A stretch of 64,000 bases of DNA from Lucinisca nassula (GCA_963580285.1 OY757021.1:99066149-99130148); one strand, 5' to 3'; counted from the stretch's first letter, positions 24,401 to 39,400 are shown. The notes: generated by a model from the letters alone, not told the origin. Translations and numbers: made by a program.

Positions 24401-27400
24401 GCTGACACAATTACTCCAACCAAAGAAAATCTGTTTCCTAATGGATGTAAGTGACCATTGTGAGGTAGGGTTAACTGGTCTCTGTGTCTTGGAACTCTGA
24501 TAGGAGAAGAAATCAATAACGATAAAAGTACAGGAAACCATGATTGTGCAGACCAGTGTGGAACTACCAATAAAGCCTTTTCAACTTTATCTTCCACAAT
24601 CTTATTCAAGATCCTACTGATTAATGTAAACGGAGCAAATATGTATGGTGTAAGACCTTTCCAAGAAAAGGAAAAGGCATCATAACGCCAAGCTCCAGGT
24701 TGTGGGAACCATGACACAAATCTCTCTATCTGATAATTGATACGAGAAGCAAACAAATCAACTTCAGGATAGAAAGATTGTTCACAGAGTCTAAGAAATA
24801 AATCTCTTTTTAGCATCCACTCAGTAGAATCTGAAAAATTCCTAGAGGCATAATCTGATACCGAATTCAGAACTCCAGGAATGAAGGAGGCTGATATGAA
24901 TAATTCTCTATCTAAACACCACTGCCATATATCCATGGCTAACTGATCCATTCTCAAAGAGGCTATTCCTCCCATATTATTTATATAAGCAATAGCACAT
25001 GTACTGTCAGACTGAACAGAGATATGGGTGTTTCTTAAATCTGGACAGAAAGCTTGGAGGGCATAAAAAACAGCTAATAACTCTAAATAATTAATGGGAA
25101 AAATAACCTCGGCATCATTCCACCTGCCACCAGTGGATATCCTAGACTTTACATTGAATGCACCCCATCCCTTAAGAGATGCATCTGTTTGGATAAAGAC
25201 AGAAGCTTTTATTGGGCGTATGGACTTCCCATTTTTAGCTCGTCTGTTTTTTGAAAAAAAACTTTCGAGCTATTGTCATCACTCCGGCGTCTGCGTAGTC
25301 GTCCTGCGTCCTGCGTCGTTCCAAAAAAACTTAACCTTGGCTATAACTTAAAAAGTATTAGACCTAGCCTCATGAAACTTCATACACACACTCATCATCA
25401 CAAGAGCTACATTTTGACCAAGGACCATAACAACATTGTTGATTTTGGTTGAATTATCTCCCCTTTTCCAATTTTTTTCTGAAACACATTTTTTGCTCTC
25501 ATTTTAATACTATTCACAACAGAGCCTTCAAACTTCACATGAATGTTCCTTGGGACAAGACCTTTTCAGTGATACCACACTTTTTGATCTGTGACCTTGA
25601 CCTTTGAACTTTGACCTATTTTTCGAAAATTTAACCGAAAACCTTAACCTTGACCATATTTCCAAAAGTATATGGCCTACCTTCATGAAACTTCATACAC
25701 ATACTCACCATCACAAGAGCTACATTCCCTACAAGTTTTATAACTCCATCTTGCAATTTGATTGAATTATCTCCCCTTTTCTCTCCGTTTTTTTTAAATT
25801 GTTTTTGTCTCTTATTTCAATACTATTCACAACAGAGCCTTCCAACTTCACATGAATGTTCCTTGGGACAAGACCTTTTCAGTCATACCACGCTTTTTGA
25901 CCTGTGACCTTGACATTTGAACTTTGACCTATTTTTTGAAAAATTAACCAAAAAACTTAACCTTGACCATATTTCCAAAAGTATTTGGCCTACCTTCATG
26001 AAACTTCATACACATACTCACCATTACAAGAGCTACATTCCCTACAAGTTTTATAACTCCATCTTGCAATTTGATTTGACTTAGAACTTTTGTTTTCTAA
26101 AAGAAACTGCAGACGAGCGTTGGCACCCGCTTGCGGTGCTCTTGTTTCTTTCTATATTATCTACCCACCAGATCAGTTCTGACAGACTGGCTTTAGACAG
26201 TTTAATGGGACAATCAAAATCTTTTAATGGCCCCAAGTTCTGAATTTTTTCTCTCTCCAGCACTCTGTAATGCAACGGAGCTTCCAAGATTGCATGAAAA
26301 GCATTGATAATCAAGCCAATAAAAGAAGCTAAAGTCCTTAAAATTACTTTTTCTGATCTAATTAAAAATTTTGCAGCATCTTTAATTTTTTGAACTTTTT
26401 TCTCAGGAAGAAAAACTTTGAATAATACCGAATCCAAAATATATCCGAAATAAACTATTCTTTGACATGGCTCTAAAACAGACTTTTGTCTGTTTAACAA
26501 AAAACCAAGAGACTCCATTGTTTCAGCCATTAACAGGGTATGTTTCTGACAAATAACCTTATCCTTGTCCATATTTATAGAATCATCTATATAATATGAG
26601 CAACGAAAAGCATTATATCTAAACCAGGCAAATATAGGCTTAAGGATTTTAGTGAACAGCCGGGGTGCCATTGAATAGCCAAATGGTACGCAAACAAATT
26701 TGTACATATTTCCTTGCCAAATGAACTTCAGAAAACACTGAAAATCCCTATGAACTGGAATACTAAAGTAAGCATCACACAGATCAAGGGACGTGAAGTA
26801 ATCATTTCGTTGAACAAGGTCCAGAACTACAGGAAATGTTTCCTGTTTAAAATGTTCATAAAATACAAACTGATTCAAATACTTCAAATTGATAACCGGT
26901 CTAAACTTTCCATTTGGCTTTGGCACAATAAACAGTGTAGAAATAAACTGCTCTGGCTCATTTCTAGCTGGAACAATGGCTCCTTTTGATAATAAACTGT
27001 TTACTTCTTCATTAACAATGACCTGTTCCTCAGGACTAAAAGGAATCTCCTTTGGAACTTTTAACTGAATAGGAGTACTGTCAAACTCCAGTTTATAACC
27101 AGAAATAGCGTTCAATATAAAGGGGTCATTTGTAAATGTTTTCCAAACATCAGCATAAAATTTCAACCTTCCACTCACCTGTTTAAACTCACCTTTAAGC
27201 TAAATTGTCGCTCTGACTGGTCACTGTGGCTGACTTTGTCCCCTTTTTTGGACCCTGAAACTGTGCATATGACTGAGCCTGTCGAAAGTTTGATGGATGC
27301 CGATAATATGGATGGTACCTATTATACCCACGGCCAGCATACTGGTTTCCATAACTCTGGTTCACATTACCAGCATGATATCCTCTATAAGGAAAACCTC

Positions 27401-30400
27401 TGCCTCTAGCTCGCCCCCTGTTATGACCTCTAAAATTTCCAAACTGGCCATAATAATCCCTAGCCACAGATATGCCGGTGTCACATTTTTTAATTTCTTT
27501 ATTCAGGTCATCCCCAAATAACATAGAACTTATGGGTGTGGCAATGTTACAGAGGGCAGCATACTTTTTCTTTAGGTGGGGTCTAATCATATACCGACGC
27601 CTGAGAGAAATATTGTATTGTGCTTGTCCCAGTAAAGTCATGGAATCGGAGACCATAGATTTTGCTTCCTCAGTCATATGGGACTTTAGAACACTAACCA
27701 ATTTCATAATTGGTACCATACCTGTAGCAATGAGGGTCTGAATATCTTGAAAAGCCTTATCATATGTTTGTGCTTTTCTAGAAATCTCTGTCCATATTTC
27801 AGGATTGACAGCTGGTGCACTCATTTTTTCACAATTTGAAGGGAGTTTATACCTGGAGATAATATCATCGACTTCACACTGTGAAGTACAAGCAGTGTTA
27901 ATCAAAGAGGCTAACGAAGGCGAAACAGCCTGACCCTTTTTAGGGGCTTTTAATTTTGGTAATTGCCATGAAATATCTTCAGGTATAGGCTCATTTTCCT
28001 TGCTTTCATTGTCAGCAAACAAGGCCTGCTTTAACTGTACATCTAACGACCTCAAAGGTACACTTGGGACAACCTCAACATCACTATCTGGGCCTTCATT
28101 TTCACATTCAATATGCAAATTTGCTGGTTCGTCCCCAAATAAATCAAAAACACTGGGCTCATCCTGTTCTCTGTTATTGAATCCCAGAATTTCTCTCAAC
28201 TGGGAAATTTCCTCAGGTGACAAATTATCAACATCAAATGAAGTATTTTTCTTTTTCTTACTCTTGTCTTTGTCCTGCTTCTGACTATGAGCCTTATTTT
28301 TTCCATTCTTACTGGCAGAATTTGGATTTGCCTTACCTGGCCCTTTTTTATTTTTCTCTACTTTCTCTGTGACAACGTCACTTTTTCTAGTCCCCGACGA
28401 ACTATTTGCAGAAGCATGAGGCTTTGTACTGGCGACATCGTCACCCTTTTTTGAAATTTCATTCGGACCAAAGCCAGAAAAGTCGGAGGCCGAACCCTCG
28501 TGGTCCGAATCTACTAACGAGAGAACGTCGTCCTCTCGTCCAGCCATTTCCGAATAAATAACTAAGCTTGGACTACGTCCGAAGCTGGCTGAATAAATAG
28601 CAAATAAATTGCAACAAAATAAGCACAAAAGGCTTCTTTTCATCAACTTACCACGCCGAAAACACAGCTTTTCTTCTCGACCGCAAGAATGAATATGAGT
28701 TGACAACGTGTTACTTCCGGTTTTATAGGTAAAGGTTATTATCGGGTCATCGATTTTTAGTCTTTACTTGCTTAAAAGAGCGCCGATCTCGACGTTGCGA
28801 GAGTGATTGCTATGTCATACATGCGAGCTAAAGGCTTACGCGAAATAATGTATATCGGTAGGTTATGATGATAGAATATGTGTTTAACTTCTTTTTCATA
28901 TGGCCATTGCCACGTCTGAGATTATTTTAAGTGCACTTAGCAGCAGTCCTGTGATGACAGATGAAGGTACGACCCTAGTTTTGAATTTAGGAGTACCAAT
29001 ACTCTCAAAGAATCACAGGATACGCCTATGTCTTTGGTTGAAGGAGTAACAGTACTCCTCGGGCAAAAGCTTATCAATAACACTGGGATTGTGTAGCTAA
29101 GTTTACCTCTTTGGTTAGAGTTAGGGACTAACTTCCCATAACAGGTCCTGGTGTATGAATGTCATTTGATGTGTCACCAGTAACAATTCTGATTCTGAGC
29201 TCTAATCAAAGATGTTAACTCGGTTACACAGTCATCAGCGCCTTCAGCTGCCGAAATAATCAAATCTAGAAGGGCATTCCAGTCTCTAATGGCTCGGGGA
29301 AGATTTTTACTTGTAGTTTATTCTACTCATTATCCCCTTCGCTTAGATATGCAACATGACTATGTTCTGAAAAACTTTAATTTTGACCCCCGACCCCCAG
29401 GTCATGACCTAGGGGTCACAGCCAAAATCCCGTTCAGTATGTTTTACTTTTTTCATAACTAAGTACATGTGCAAAGTTTGGCATCAAAATCTTCAAAATT
29501 GACTTTGTAATTGAATTTTATTGATATTTGACCTTTTGACCCCTCCCCAGGGCCCCAGGGGGCGGGTTAAAAAATGAATGTGATCTCGCGCAAGCCATTA
29601 ATGTAAGCAACTCACATACCGAATTTGGTTGGATTCCGGACAGCGGTTTAGGAGGAGATCGCCAGACGGACGGACAGACAGACGGAGGCGATAACAATAT
29701 CCCCACTTTTCTGTGAAAAACGTGGGGATAACTATCATGAGTAGATGTGTCATGTGCAAGACCCAGGTTGGTACGTCCAGGTCAAGATCATACTTACAGG
29801 TCAAAGGTAAAGAAAAGTTGTTTTTTTCTTGAGTCAGCACAATATCTTTGTTTTTCCTGGGTGGATTTTTCAGGCTGGGGCATCCGTGTTCCAATGGACA
29901 CATTTCTAGTTAACCCTTATCTTGCTGTTCACGACAACACCTATCTTTGCAAACAGTGTAGATCCAGACTGAAGAAGCCATCTGATCAGGATCTACACTG
30001 TTTAGCATTCAGTTTATACATTTGTAGCAATAAATTACATCAAGTAATTTAATTTGATGATAGACAGAAATGGGTGTGGCTTAGATGAATATTCAGCAAG
30101 ATAAGGGTTAAGATTTTTATGGTATACATGTAAGGGGGTTGATTCTGTTTGATACAAAAAGGATTAATTATCCTTGTTGTAAACGTCTCCTTATTTGAAG
30201 CCATGGTGATGTTCCTCTGTCTTTTTATTTTCAGATATAAATGAGTTGAACTTACCAAAGACTTGCCAGGTTGATTTTCCTGATCCTGATGATTTGTTGA
30301 ATTTCAAGCTTGTAATAGCTCCAGACGAGGTAGGTTGACAGTGCTCCAGATAATTTTGTTCTCAACCAGTACCGTTCTGGTCAAATTTAAACCCAGACCG

Positions 30401-33400
30401 TAACGGCTTATATCGGTTCTCTGGAAATAGTATTGAAGGTGTGGACGACCTTAGTCTTAGATTCTGATAGCCTAGGCTAGCTAAACCTTCACTGTTTTGC
30501 ATTTCCTTCTGGTTCCTAGTCTCAGGGTAATCAATAATATTGAACAAAAATGTAACAGGACCCCCAACCCATCCCCCACCCTTGAATGATAAGGGGGTCT
30601 GGTTACCTGTATTTTCAATATTGATCATGTGTTAATGCATAAGTGGTGAGCTGCATGCAACTTTACTTATTTGTGTCTTGTATTCTGATAGCTAAACATT
30701 CACTTTTTTGTGTTGACGGGGACGTAAAACAAACAAATTTACTGTAAGAAACTTTTGAATAGTTTACACAGCAGTTTATTTCGTTGAATTATTACATTTT
30801 TAGACCTTTAGGCATATCTCTGGCACTGTGTACTGAAATTTCAGGGGTGTAAAATTTCCTTGAAACTTACTCGCCCTTATGGTCCAAATTTTTCATTTAG
30901 ATGCTAAATATGAAGAAAAATTGAAGAAAGTTTCGAAAAACTCACTCGCCCTGTGATAATATTTACTCGCAAATGCGAGCGGGCGAGTGGAATTTTACAC
31001 CCCTGAATTTAAAAATGGGTCATGAAACTAACCAGTGTTGGGCTCAGACCCTTTATTCAGGGAACATTTTATTGCCCCCCATCAATAACCTCTTCCAGTA
31101 TTGCAGAAATGTCCCTCCATCTCGAGGCATAAATCAGGGGTTGTGGGTTCGATCCCGGGCTTTTCAGATGAGTCTTTAAACCAAGGTGCCATCTCCGTAT
31201 GACCTTAGCTGTTGGTTTGTTTGTTTGATTTGAGGTTTAATGGCCCCGTCAACACTTTTAAGGTCATTTTGGAGACATTGCTTCCAATTTTGTGGGACTT
31301 TTACCCAACATTGAGATGAAATAACATCTCAAGCCCTGTCGCCCAATGAAGCCAATAGGGTTTTTAAGCATGGATGGTCCGACACGTGCGCACCGCTTTT
31401 AGCTGTCGGTAGGACGTAAAACTCAAACATACTCACTCTCTCGAGGCATAAATTGAAAGAGGGATGCCTGTTTCATCACCTTTATCGTCCACAATCACAG
31501 AAACAGCACGCAAAAGATGCATAGATTCAGTTCCAGCTCAAAGATTTTTCTACTTTCAGTTTCACTCTGACTGGTTCTTATGCTTACCCTACACGTAGCA
31601 ATAAATATTCAACTGGGGACCTTCCATGAAGCAACATTATGCTCCATTCATGATGGGCAGTGGAAAATTGTGCTGGACTTTTTTGTACGAGTCAAATGAA
31701 ATTCGTGCTTCACAAGCTTCCGGTGTGATTCCTATAGCAAGAAAATAAAAAAAAAAGTGACTGTTTCATATTTGAGCATTCCAATAAGTCTCTTGGCTGC
31801 ACAGAAAGAAAAAGCAAATAAAAATGATCAAATATATTCATAATAGATTCCCGGATAGACATCATCGGCAAATGGTCAAGTGTCAAAGCTAGTCACATGC
31901 CAGATGCTGAAAAAAAGTTCAAACAAAATGGCCCCACCCTTGCAAGATCTGATAAAAGTTATGCAAGCTGAAATGATCAATATTTGGCTCTCTCATCAGA
32001 TACAGACAGGCTACATGAATTTCATCTTGAAAGTTGTGTTGATCAGTATAAGAAAATTGTCTTGAAACAACTGCCTAAATGAAATTTATTGTGCAACTTT
32101 TACTTCCACATTTTTGTTTTCAGCAATATTAATTCAGTCAGGTGACAGACTTTCCACCTTTTTAAAAACATGATCTTTGTGCTTCACAAAATTTTACGGA
32201 ACTTTCAAAATTTTACAGTCAAATACAAAAAGTGCTTCTCCATTCAAATTGTGAAGCACAATTTCCCCAGTTGAATATGTCAATTTATAACAGTGATTTC
32301 ATTGTTACCCAAGCTCTTAGCGGGTTGCCTCAATACAATACCAAGCATCTAATAATTTGGAGGAGAGTACCTAAAAGCAGATAACGGCTTTGCAGTCCTA
32401 CAGCTTTCTGGAAAAGGCATACCGTACTAGTAAAAATGGGTACATATTTGGTTTGTGCTATTTTTGCACTCGACCAGTATTTAGGAAAAACGGACCTGTA
32501 ATTTATCTGGGTTGAGTAGCACAGCCCCAGTTATGGAAGAATAATAAGGATAATTATTAACCCTTTTTGTACCAAATGGAATCTTCCTCCTTATATATGG
32601 CGGGAGTCCATTTCAAAATTTAGGGGTGTCGGGTTGTGTTTTCATCAAAATTTATTTGGAAAATGACTGAACTTTTAGCAAACTGGAGGCCCTGATCAGA
32701 CACCGCGTTCTGCGGCATCTGATCTGGGTCTGCACTGTTTGCACAGGTCCGAGGTCAGCTGATACAGCTGATTTTGTTTGTTTGATTTGATGTTTTTGTT
32801 TTAATAGGGGCAAACTTTACAGACTTCCTTTAGAAATTAGCTGCTTTGAATAAAAGAACTGCTGTTAAGGAAAGAAAATATTTGCTCCAGATGAGTAAAC
32901 CGCGGTTTATTAGGGAAATAAAAATATTTTTGAAATTAACCCTTATCCTGCCGATTTGTTTGTTTGATTTGAGGTTTAACGTCCCCGTCAACACTGTAAA
33001 GGTCATTTTTGAGACGTTGCTTCCAATTTTGTGGGACTTTTACCAGACATTGAGATGAAATGACATCTCAAGCCCTGTCGCCCAATGAAACCAATAGGGT
33101 TTATTAGCATGGACGGTCCACCTCGCACCGCGGTTCCTGGACAGGCTTAGATCCTCTAAGCGGTTTACCAGTACTAGTGTGCGGGCCGGATTCAGCTCCG
33201 CGTGGAAGCATCATGCAGCCCATATATTTCTTCAAGCCCCTATGGGTGGGGGCACTCCAATACAGCTGACCAAGCACCTAAAACATATATAATGATTATT
33301 TTCTTTATTTCTTGTTAGAATATAAGAATCTTATATGGGTGTGAGGGGTGGATTGAAAAATCCGTCTCGAGGGACACTGTCTGGCATCACGAGGCTTGCC

Positions 33401-36400
33401 GAGTGATGCCGGACAGTGATCCCTAGGGGCGGATTTTTCTATCCACCCCTCACACCCATATTGGATTCTTTTTCTTGCATACCTTCCATTTCTATTGCGA
33501 ATTTTTAATGCTGCTGTCACTTCTGTTACCGACGTCCGCCATTTTGTGATGACAAAACAGGAATGTTTAGTGACGTCATGCATGACGACACGGCGCATTA
33601 GGTTGTAATCAACCAGTGCATTTATCAAACACGCGATTATATTCGATTTGGGGTCGGAACACCAGGGTCAGAACATAAATTTCTATCCCAGGTAAAATCA
33701 AGGATTTCCTTGTCTGGTGTGCAAGAAATAATGATCCTAAGTATTAGAACAGGCAGGCCTATGGATGCAAACAGTACAGACCCAGATCAGACTGCTCCTT
33801 CCCTTTGTAAATCAGCTGAATGGAGAGAATGATCATAGTGAAGCTACCATGACCAACCTCCCATGAAGGAATGATGTGGACCCGGCTGATATCGAACCTT
33901 GGACTGCCTAATCACTAAGGCTGGCACGATTAATCATTTAATCGATTAATCAATCGATAAATTATTCTAAAATGATTATCGTTACTGATATGCTAATAAT
34001 CAATCATTTGATAAGTATAATTTCCTACCCAAAGTCGTGTCTAAAATAGCTGGATGAGTGGCAAACAGTGCAGACCCTGATGAGATGCCGCATTTTGCGG
34101 CGTCTCATCTGGGTCTGCATTGTTTGCTAAGGCCTGTCTGTCGAATAACATATAATATTGTATAACATATGGTAAGAATCAAAGCCAGAAAGGTAAAATT
34201 ATGATAAAATCTTTAGCGATTACTAATCGATCATCGATCACAATGACACTTGTTATAATCGATTATCATTTCATCTCCGATTAGTCAGCCCTATTAATCA
34301 CCAGACTCTTAGCTACCAAAGCCAGTTCTCAGTCAGAGTAGTTTCCCCTGTCTGTATTACCTCATTGCATGTTGGAAACCCCTAAAGGGGTACCTTGGCA
34401 AACAGTGCAGGCCAGGTCAGACACCGGAGAACCTTGGCAAACAGTGCAGGCCAGGTCAGACACCGGAGAACACGGCTCCTGATCAGGGCCTGCACTATTT
34501 GCTAACAGAATTTTTCATCAAAAATAGAATATAAATGAGAAGCCTCTGTGGCGCAGTGGTTACGCTACTCGCCTTGTAAACCAGGGATCGCATTATTGAT
34601 CCCTGGCTTCTCCAGACTTTCAGATGAGTCTTTGAACCGAGGTCCCGTCTCTGTATGACCTTAGCTGTTGGCGAGACGTAACAAAAACTCAAACAAACAA
34701 AAGAATAAAAATGAAAAAATTAGACCTGGCACCCCTTATACGGCAAATGGACTTGTCCAACATATAGCATTGGAAGAGTCCACCAGTATACAAAGGGTTA
34801 AGAAGCTTTGAGTTATTGGTAGGGCTGGCTAATCGGAGCTGAAAAGATAATCGGTTATCATTCCTGTCATTGCGATCGATAATTGATTAGTAATCACTGA
34901 AGATTTGGTCATAATTTTACCTGTCTGGCTTTCTTTCTGAGCATGACTCCTATCATATGCTGTACTTTGCCATATGCATTTGAACAGACAGGCCTGAGCA
35001 AACAGTGTAGACCCAGATGAGACACCGCTGAATGCGGCGTCTCATCTCGGTCTGCACTGTTTGCCACTCATACAGCTATTTTATGCGCAACTTTGGGCAG
35101 TAAATTGTACTTATCAAATAATCAATTGCAAGCAAATCAGTAATGATAATCATTTTTGTGGAATTTATCGATTGTATAATTGGTTATCCGATTAATCGTG
35201 CCAGCCTTAGTTATTGAGAATCTATGTACAGTGAACCCTCTTTATACCGACATTCAATTTAATGACAGAACTTGTTATAACGACCAAATGAATCCTTAGC
35301 TCAGGATGTGATATTTAAGACTGGCACGCTAAATCTGATAAACGTTTAATCAATCGATAAATTCCCCAAGAATGATTATCAGTACTGATTTGCTTGTAAT
35401 CAATTATTTGATATTAAAGTGCAGTTTACTACCCAAAGGTGTGCCTAAAATAGCTGGATCAGTGGCAAACAGTGCAGACCCTGATGAGATGCCGCATTTG
35501 CGGCGTCTCATTTCGGTCTACACTGTTTGCTCCGGCCTGTCTGTCCAAATATCCTTATGGCAAAGTACATATGCTGAGAGTCGGGCTCAGACAAAGCCAG
35601 ACAGGTAAAATTATTATCAAGTCTTCAGCGATTACTAATCGATTATCAATCACAATGTCAGGACTGATAATCAATTATATTTTCAGCTCCGATTAGCCAG
35701 CCCTAGTGATAATATTTTAATTATTTCAAATCTCGAAGAAACAAAGGTAGAATCGCCTCAGCAAATGTTCACAATATTCGTTTCTTGGAGTAATTAAGGG
35801 GAAAGGTCCTTTATTATCTATTATACTACTCCTTATTGTGATTCTTTATAGCGGCAAATTTGTCTTTAGCGGCAAATCGTTAGGGAACATATACAGTAGA
35901 ACTTCGATGGCTCGAACACCGATGGCTCGTTTACCATGGATGTGTCGAACCCATTCTTTAGCCCCTAGCGAAATCCTCTGCATAAGAAATAGTGGGGGGT
36001 AATTAAGGAGATTTTAGTCTTTTATCTTGCAAAAGTAATCTGTGTGTACTCATTAGAATCGCCTCGATGAAGCGATTCTAATGAGTACACACAGCATGCA
36101 TTTTCATTATAGATCACCGAAAAGATGTCTAAAAGTATCTGGTTATGCCTCCTGACAGTAACCTCAGTGGCTCGAACTACCCCTGTCTCGAACAGATTTT
36201 GGAGGTCCCAAAGGTGTTCGAGCCATTGAAGTTCAACTGTACTATCGTTATAGCGAGGGTACTCTGTAGCTCTGCTCGTACTGCTCAGATCTGAATCTTT
36301 GCTGGGCACTCATGTGTAAAGACACTTCATATTGCATGGCTCATGTCACAGACATTATAAAGGTCTCGTTTCTTGTGAGTTGCTTCAGTTTTGAATTTGC

Positions 36401-39400
36401 GTGTTTCATTGTTTCAGGGTTTCTACAGAGGAGGCAGGTTCATATTTAGTTTCAAAGTAGGTCAAGGTTACCCACATGACCCACCTAAAGTGAAGTGTGA
36501 AACTATGGTTTATCATCCTAACATAGACTTAGAAGGAAATGTGTGTTTAAATATTTTAAGGTATGTGACAATGCTCCAGATGAAGAGGTGTTCTGAGGAT
36601 AAATTTGGAATACAGTAAAAATTCCTATATTAAGACCACCTTTGGGACTGTTCAAAAGTGGTCTAAAATTCAGAAGTGGTGTTTAAGACCACTTTTGAAC
36701 TGTCCCAAATGTTGTCCCTGACCAGAGAACAATGTAGGCAGAAAACACAAAGAAAAATTAAATGTAGTCTTCAAAATAAGCTTTTTATAGCAGAATTAGT
36801 CTTAATGTTAGGTGGTCCTAATAGCGGAATTTCAATGTACTTCGTTTATTTTTTTATGAAAGCATACATTTACATTGTGGTTACTTATTAGAATCGCCTC
36901 ATTGAGGTGATTCTAACAAGTACCTGCAACATGTTTCTGACAAGAAATAAGGAAAATTATTTCTCCATGAAAATGTTTGTTTTGGTTAATTGTTAGAATT
37001 GCCTCATTAAGGTGATGCTAACAAGTACCCACAACATTTGATCCTTGCAAGAAATAAAGAAAGAAATTTATCCCTTAATTTTCCTTAATACTCCTTACCA
37101 GGATGCAGAGTTTGGATGTAATTATGTGGTAGGTATTGAGTTAAGGGGAATGGGAACACCCTCATGGGAGGCAACTCCTGCAAAAGTATTTTTGTCTCCC
37201 ATGTCAATAGGGGTTAACTCTCAAAGGAAAGAATTTGCTCCTGATGAGCAAATTCATTCCTTTAAGAGTAGACTCCTTTTTCAGTAGGACAGGGCTTATA
37301 GAAAGGCAAACAGGAAGTCCTGAAAGTTGTCTCCCTTTGAAAAATGGCAGAAAATGTGGTAGGTGTTCCCATTTCCCATAATTTTCCTTAATACTCCTTA
37401 CCAGGATGCGGACTTGGGATGTAAATATGTGGTAGGTAATGAGTTAAGGGCAGTGGAAACACCTGACATGCAGGTTTTGCCATTTTGAATAAGGGGTGAC
37501 AACTATCACCATAACTTCAGATATGGAGAAGCAATAAGGATTCTGGATAATTTAGAGATAATGTTTAGCTCACCTTACCGAAGGCTCACATGGTGAGCTT
37601 ATAGTATTGGCAGGCTCCAGCGTCCATCCGTCGTCCCTCGTATACACATTTGAACTTCAGTATCTCAGTTACTAGCTGGTCAATCTTTATCAGATTTTAT
37701 GTGCAGCATCACTGGGTCGCGGGATTGACTGCATCAGGTTTTGGACCAGTTTTGATCAGAACTGGGGTTGCCATGGAACAAACACATTCCATAGACACGA
37801 TGTCTCCAACTTTCTGTCATTTCTGATCTGATCTTTATCAAACTTGCAGATAACCAGGAGAGGCATCAGTCTATGTCAAGTTCGATTTCTAGCCTCACAG
37901 GACCAAAGGCTTTGGAGTTACCTGCCCTTGAGCATAAAAATAAGCGAAAAATTGCGTCTCCACTTTTTCTCAGCTGTTATTGGTCTGATCTTTTTGAAAC
38001 TTTTAGTAAACAAGGACAAGCATAATATCTCAGACCAGTTCGAATTTGGCTCGATTCTGACAACAGGTTTCACAGTTACGTTCCCTTGAGCTTGAAAATT
38101 TTTACCGTAGGCTTACAATGGAAAAATGACATCTCCAACTTTTCTCAGCCATTTCTGATCTGATCTTTATCAAACTTGCAGCTAACCAGGAGAGGCATTC
38201 GTCTACGTCAGGTTTGAATTTCAGCCTCGCAAGACCAAGGGCTTTGGATTTACCTGCCAGTGAGCATAAAATTAAGCGAAAAATGGTCTCCACTTTTTCT
38301 CAGCTGTTTTTGTAGCGCCTGCTATTAGCATGGCACAATATAGGCGCCCGGTTTTCCATCCGTTCGTTCGTTCGTCCGTCCGTTTGTCAAGGCGTCAACA
38401 TTTGCGACCACCCTAGCGTTCACCCTAATAAAGGTCAAGTTTATTTCTCAAGAACTAGTAGAGCTTCATTAATGATACTTGGTACAAACTTGTATCTGGG
38501 GATGACAACTTGCATGCAAGCATCCATATTTGACCTTGACCTACATTTCATGGTTCACTGACTTTGTAAAATATTGTGACCCCCCTAGCCTTCACCCGAA
38601 TGGTCAAGTTTATTTCTCAAGAACTATAAGAGCTTTATTAATGATGCTTGGTACAAACTTGTATCTGGGTATGTTAACTTAAATGCAAGCACCCATATTT
38701 GACCTTGACCTATATTTCATGGTTCACTAACTTCGTAAAATATTACGACCACCCTAGCGTTCACCCTAATGGTCAAGTTAATTTCTCAAGAACTATAAGA
38801 GCTTCATTAATGATACTTGGTACACACTTGTATCTGTGGATGGCAACTTAAATGCAAGCATCCATAGACCTTAGACCTTGACCTACATTTCATGGTTCAC
38901 CGACATTGTAAAATATTGCGACCACCCTAGCATTCACCCTAATGGTTAAGTTCATTTCTCAAGAATTATTAGAGTTTAATGATGCTTAGTACAAGCTTGC
39001 ATTTAAGCTTGCCTGGAACATATTTTAGGAAAGGATAGAAAATTGTGCATTCTGAGAGCTTTTTGAACACTTTTTTGTTTATTCTTTAGACTCCTGGTCA
39101 TGGATAAATAACTAAATATCTAATAAGTATTTTTTATTTTCAAAATCATTTCCATACAAAGATGCCTTCAAACTGCTATGAAAAATAATGCTTCATGTAT
39201 GCATTTGCCTCTGTTTGGTAGCTCTATTATATCAGAGGTGTTAGAACACTTTTACAACCGACATTGTTTTCTACAGTCACGCTCCCCCTTCCGCTGATTC
39301 AAGAAGGGCAGTTGTCAGTTTCTGGCGAGAGAATGTGCACTGTACTGGTTAACGGCTTACGTATAAGCCTGCCCAGGAAAAGTGTGGATAGGTAAACTGA

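Larger units (their letters stand above)
23020..28850 (-). mobile_element. DIRS-family tyrosine-recombinase retrotransposon
   Basis: Minus-strand element in UBE2M intron 1 with the three DIRS proteins in order: gag-like (27195-28547), RT-RNase H (24244-27178, interrupted) and tyrosine recombinase (23456-24541). It has inverted terminal repeats of about 135 bp (23085-23215 against 28690-28830). Near its 3' end is an internal complementary region (23275-23395) that matches the outer tips of both ends. No target duplication is seen; both flanks read ATG at the junction, as expected for recombinase-type integration. Native length is about 4.9 kb plus a 0.9-kb nested insertion. Confidence 0.93.

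Noticed and set aside
27195..28706. Longer version of DIRS ORF1 starting at 28706
   Set aside because: The extra 53 codons read from the inverted terminal repeat and untranslated leader; the ATG at 28545-28547 starts a typical acidic gag N terminus.
30330..30360. Left end of another CTCCAGATAA-type hAT-like element in intron 2
   Set aside because: Only about 15 bases match and no partner end or duplication was found downstream.
34538..34620. Possible tRNA gene
   Set aside because: Box A and a degenerate box B are present but the cloverleaf does not close, and the same body and tail occur at 41551, 60848 and 63641. It is a tRNA-derived SINE.
37045..37287. 80-codon frame in intron 3
   Set aside because: Lies within repeat J, parts of which recur at 37380 and 51325-51560, and shows no conserved motif.
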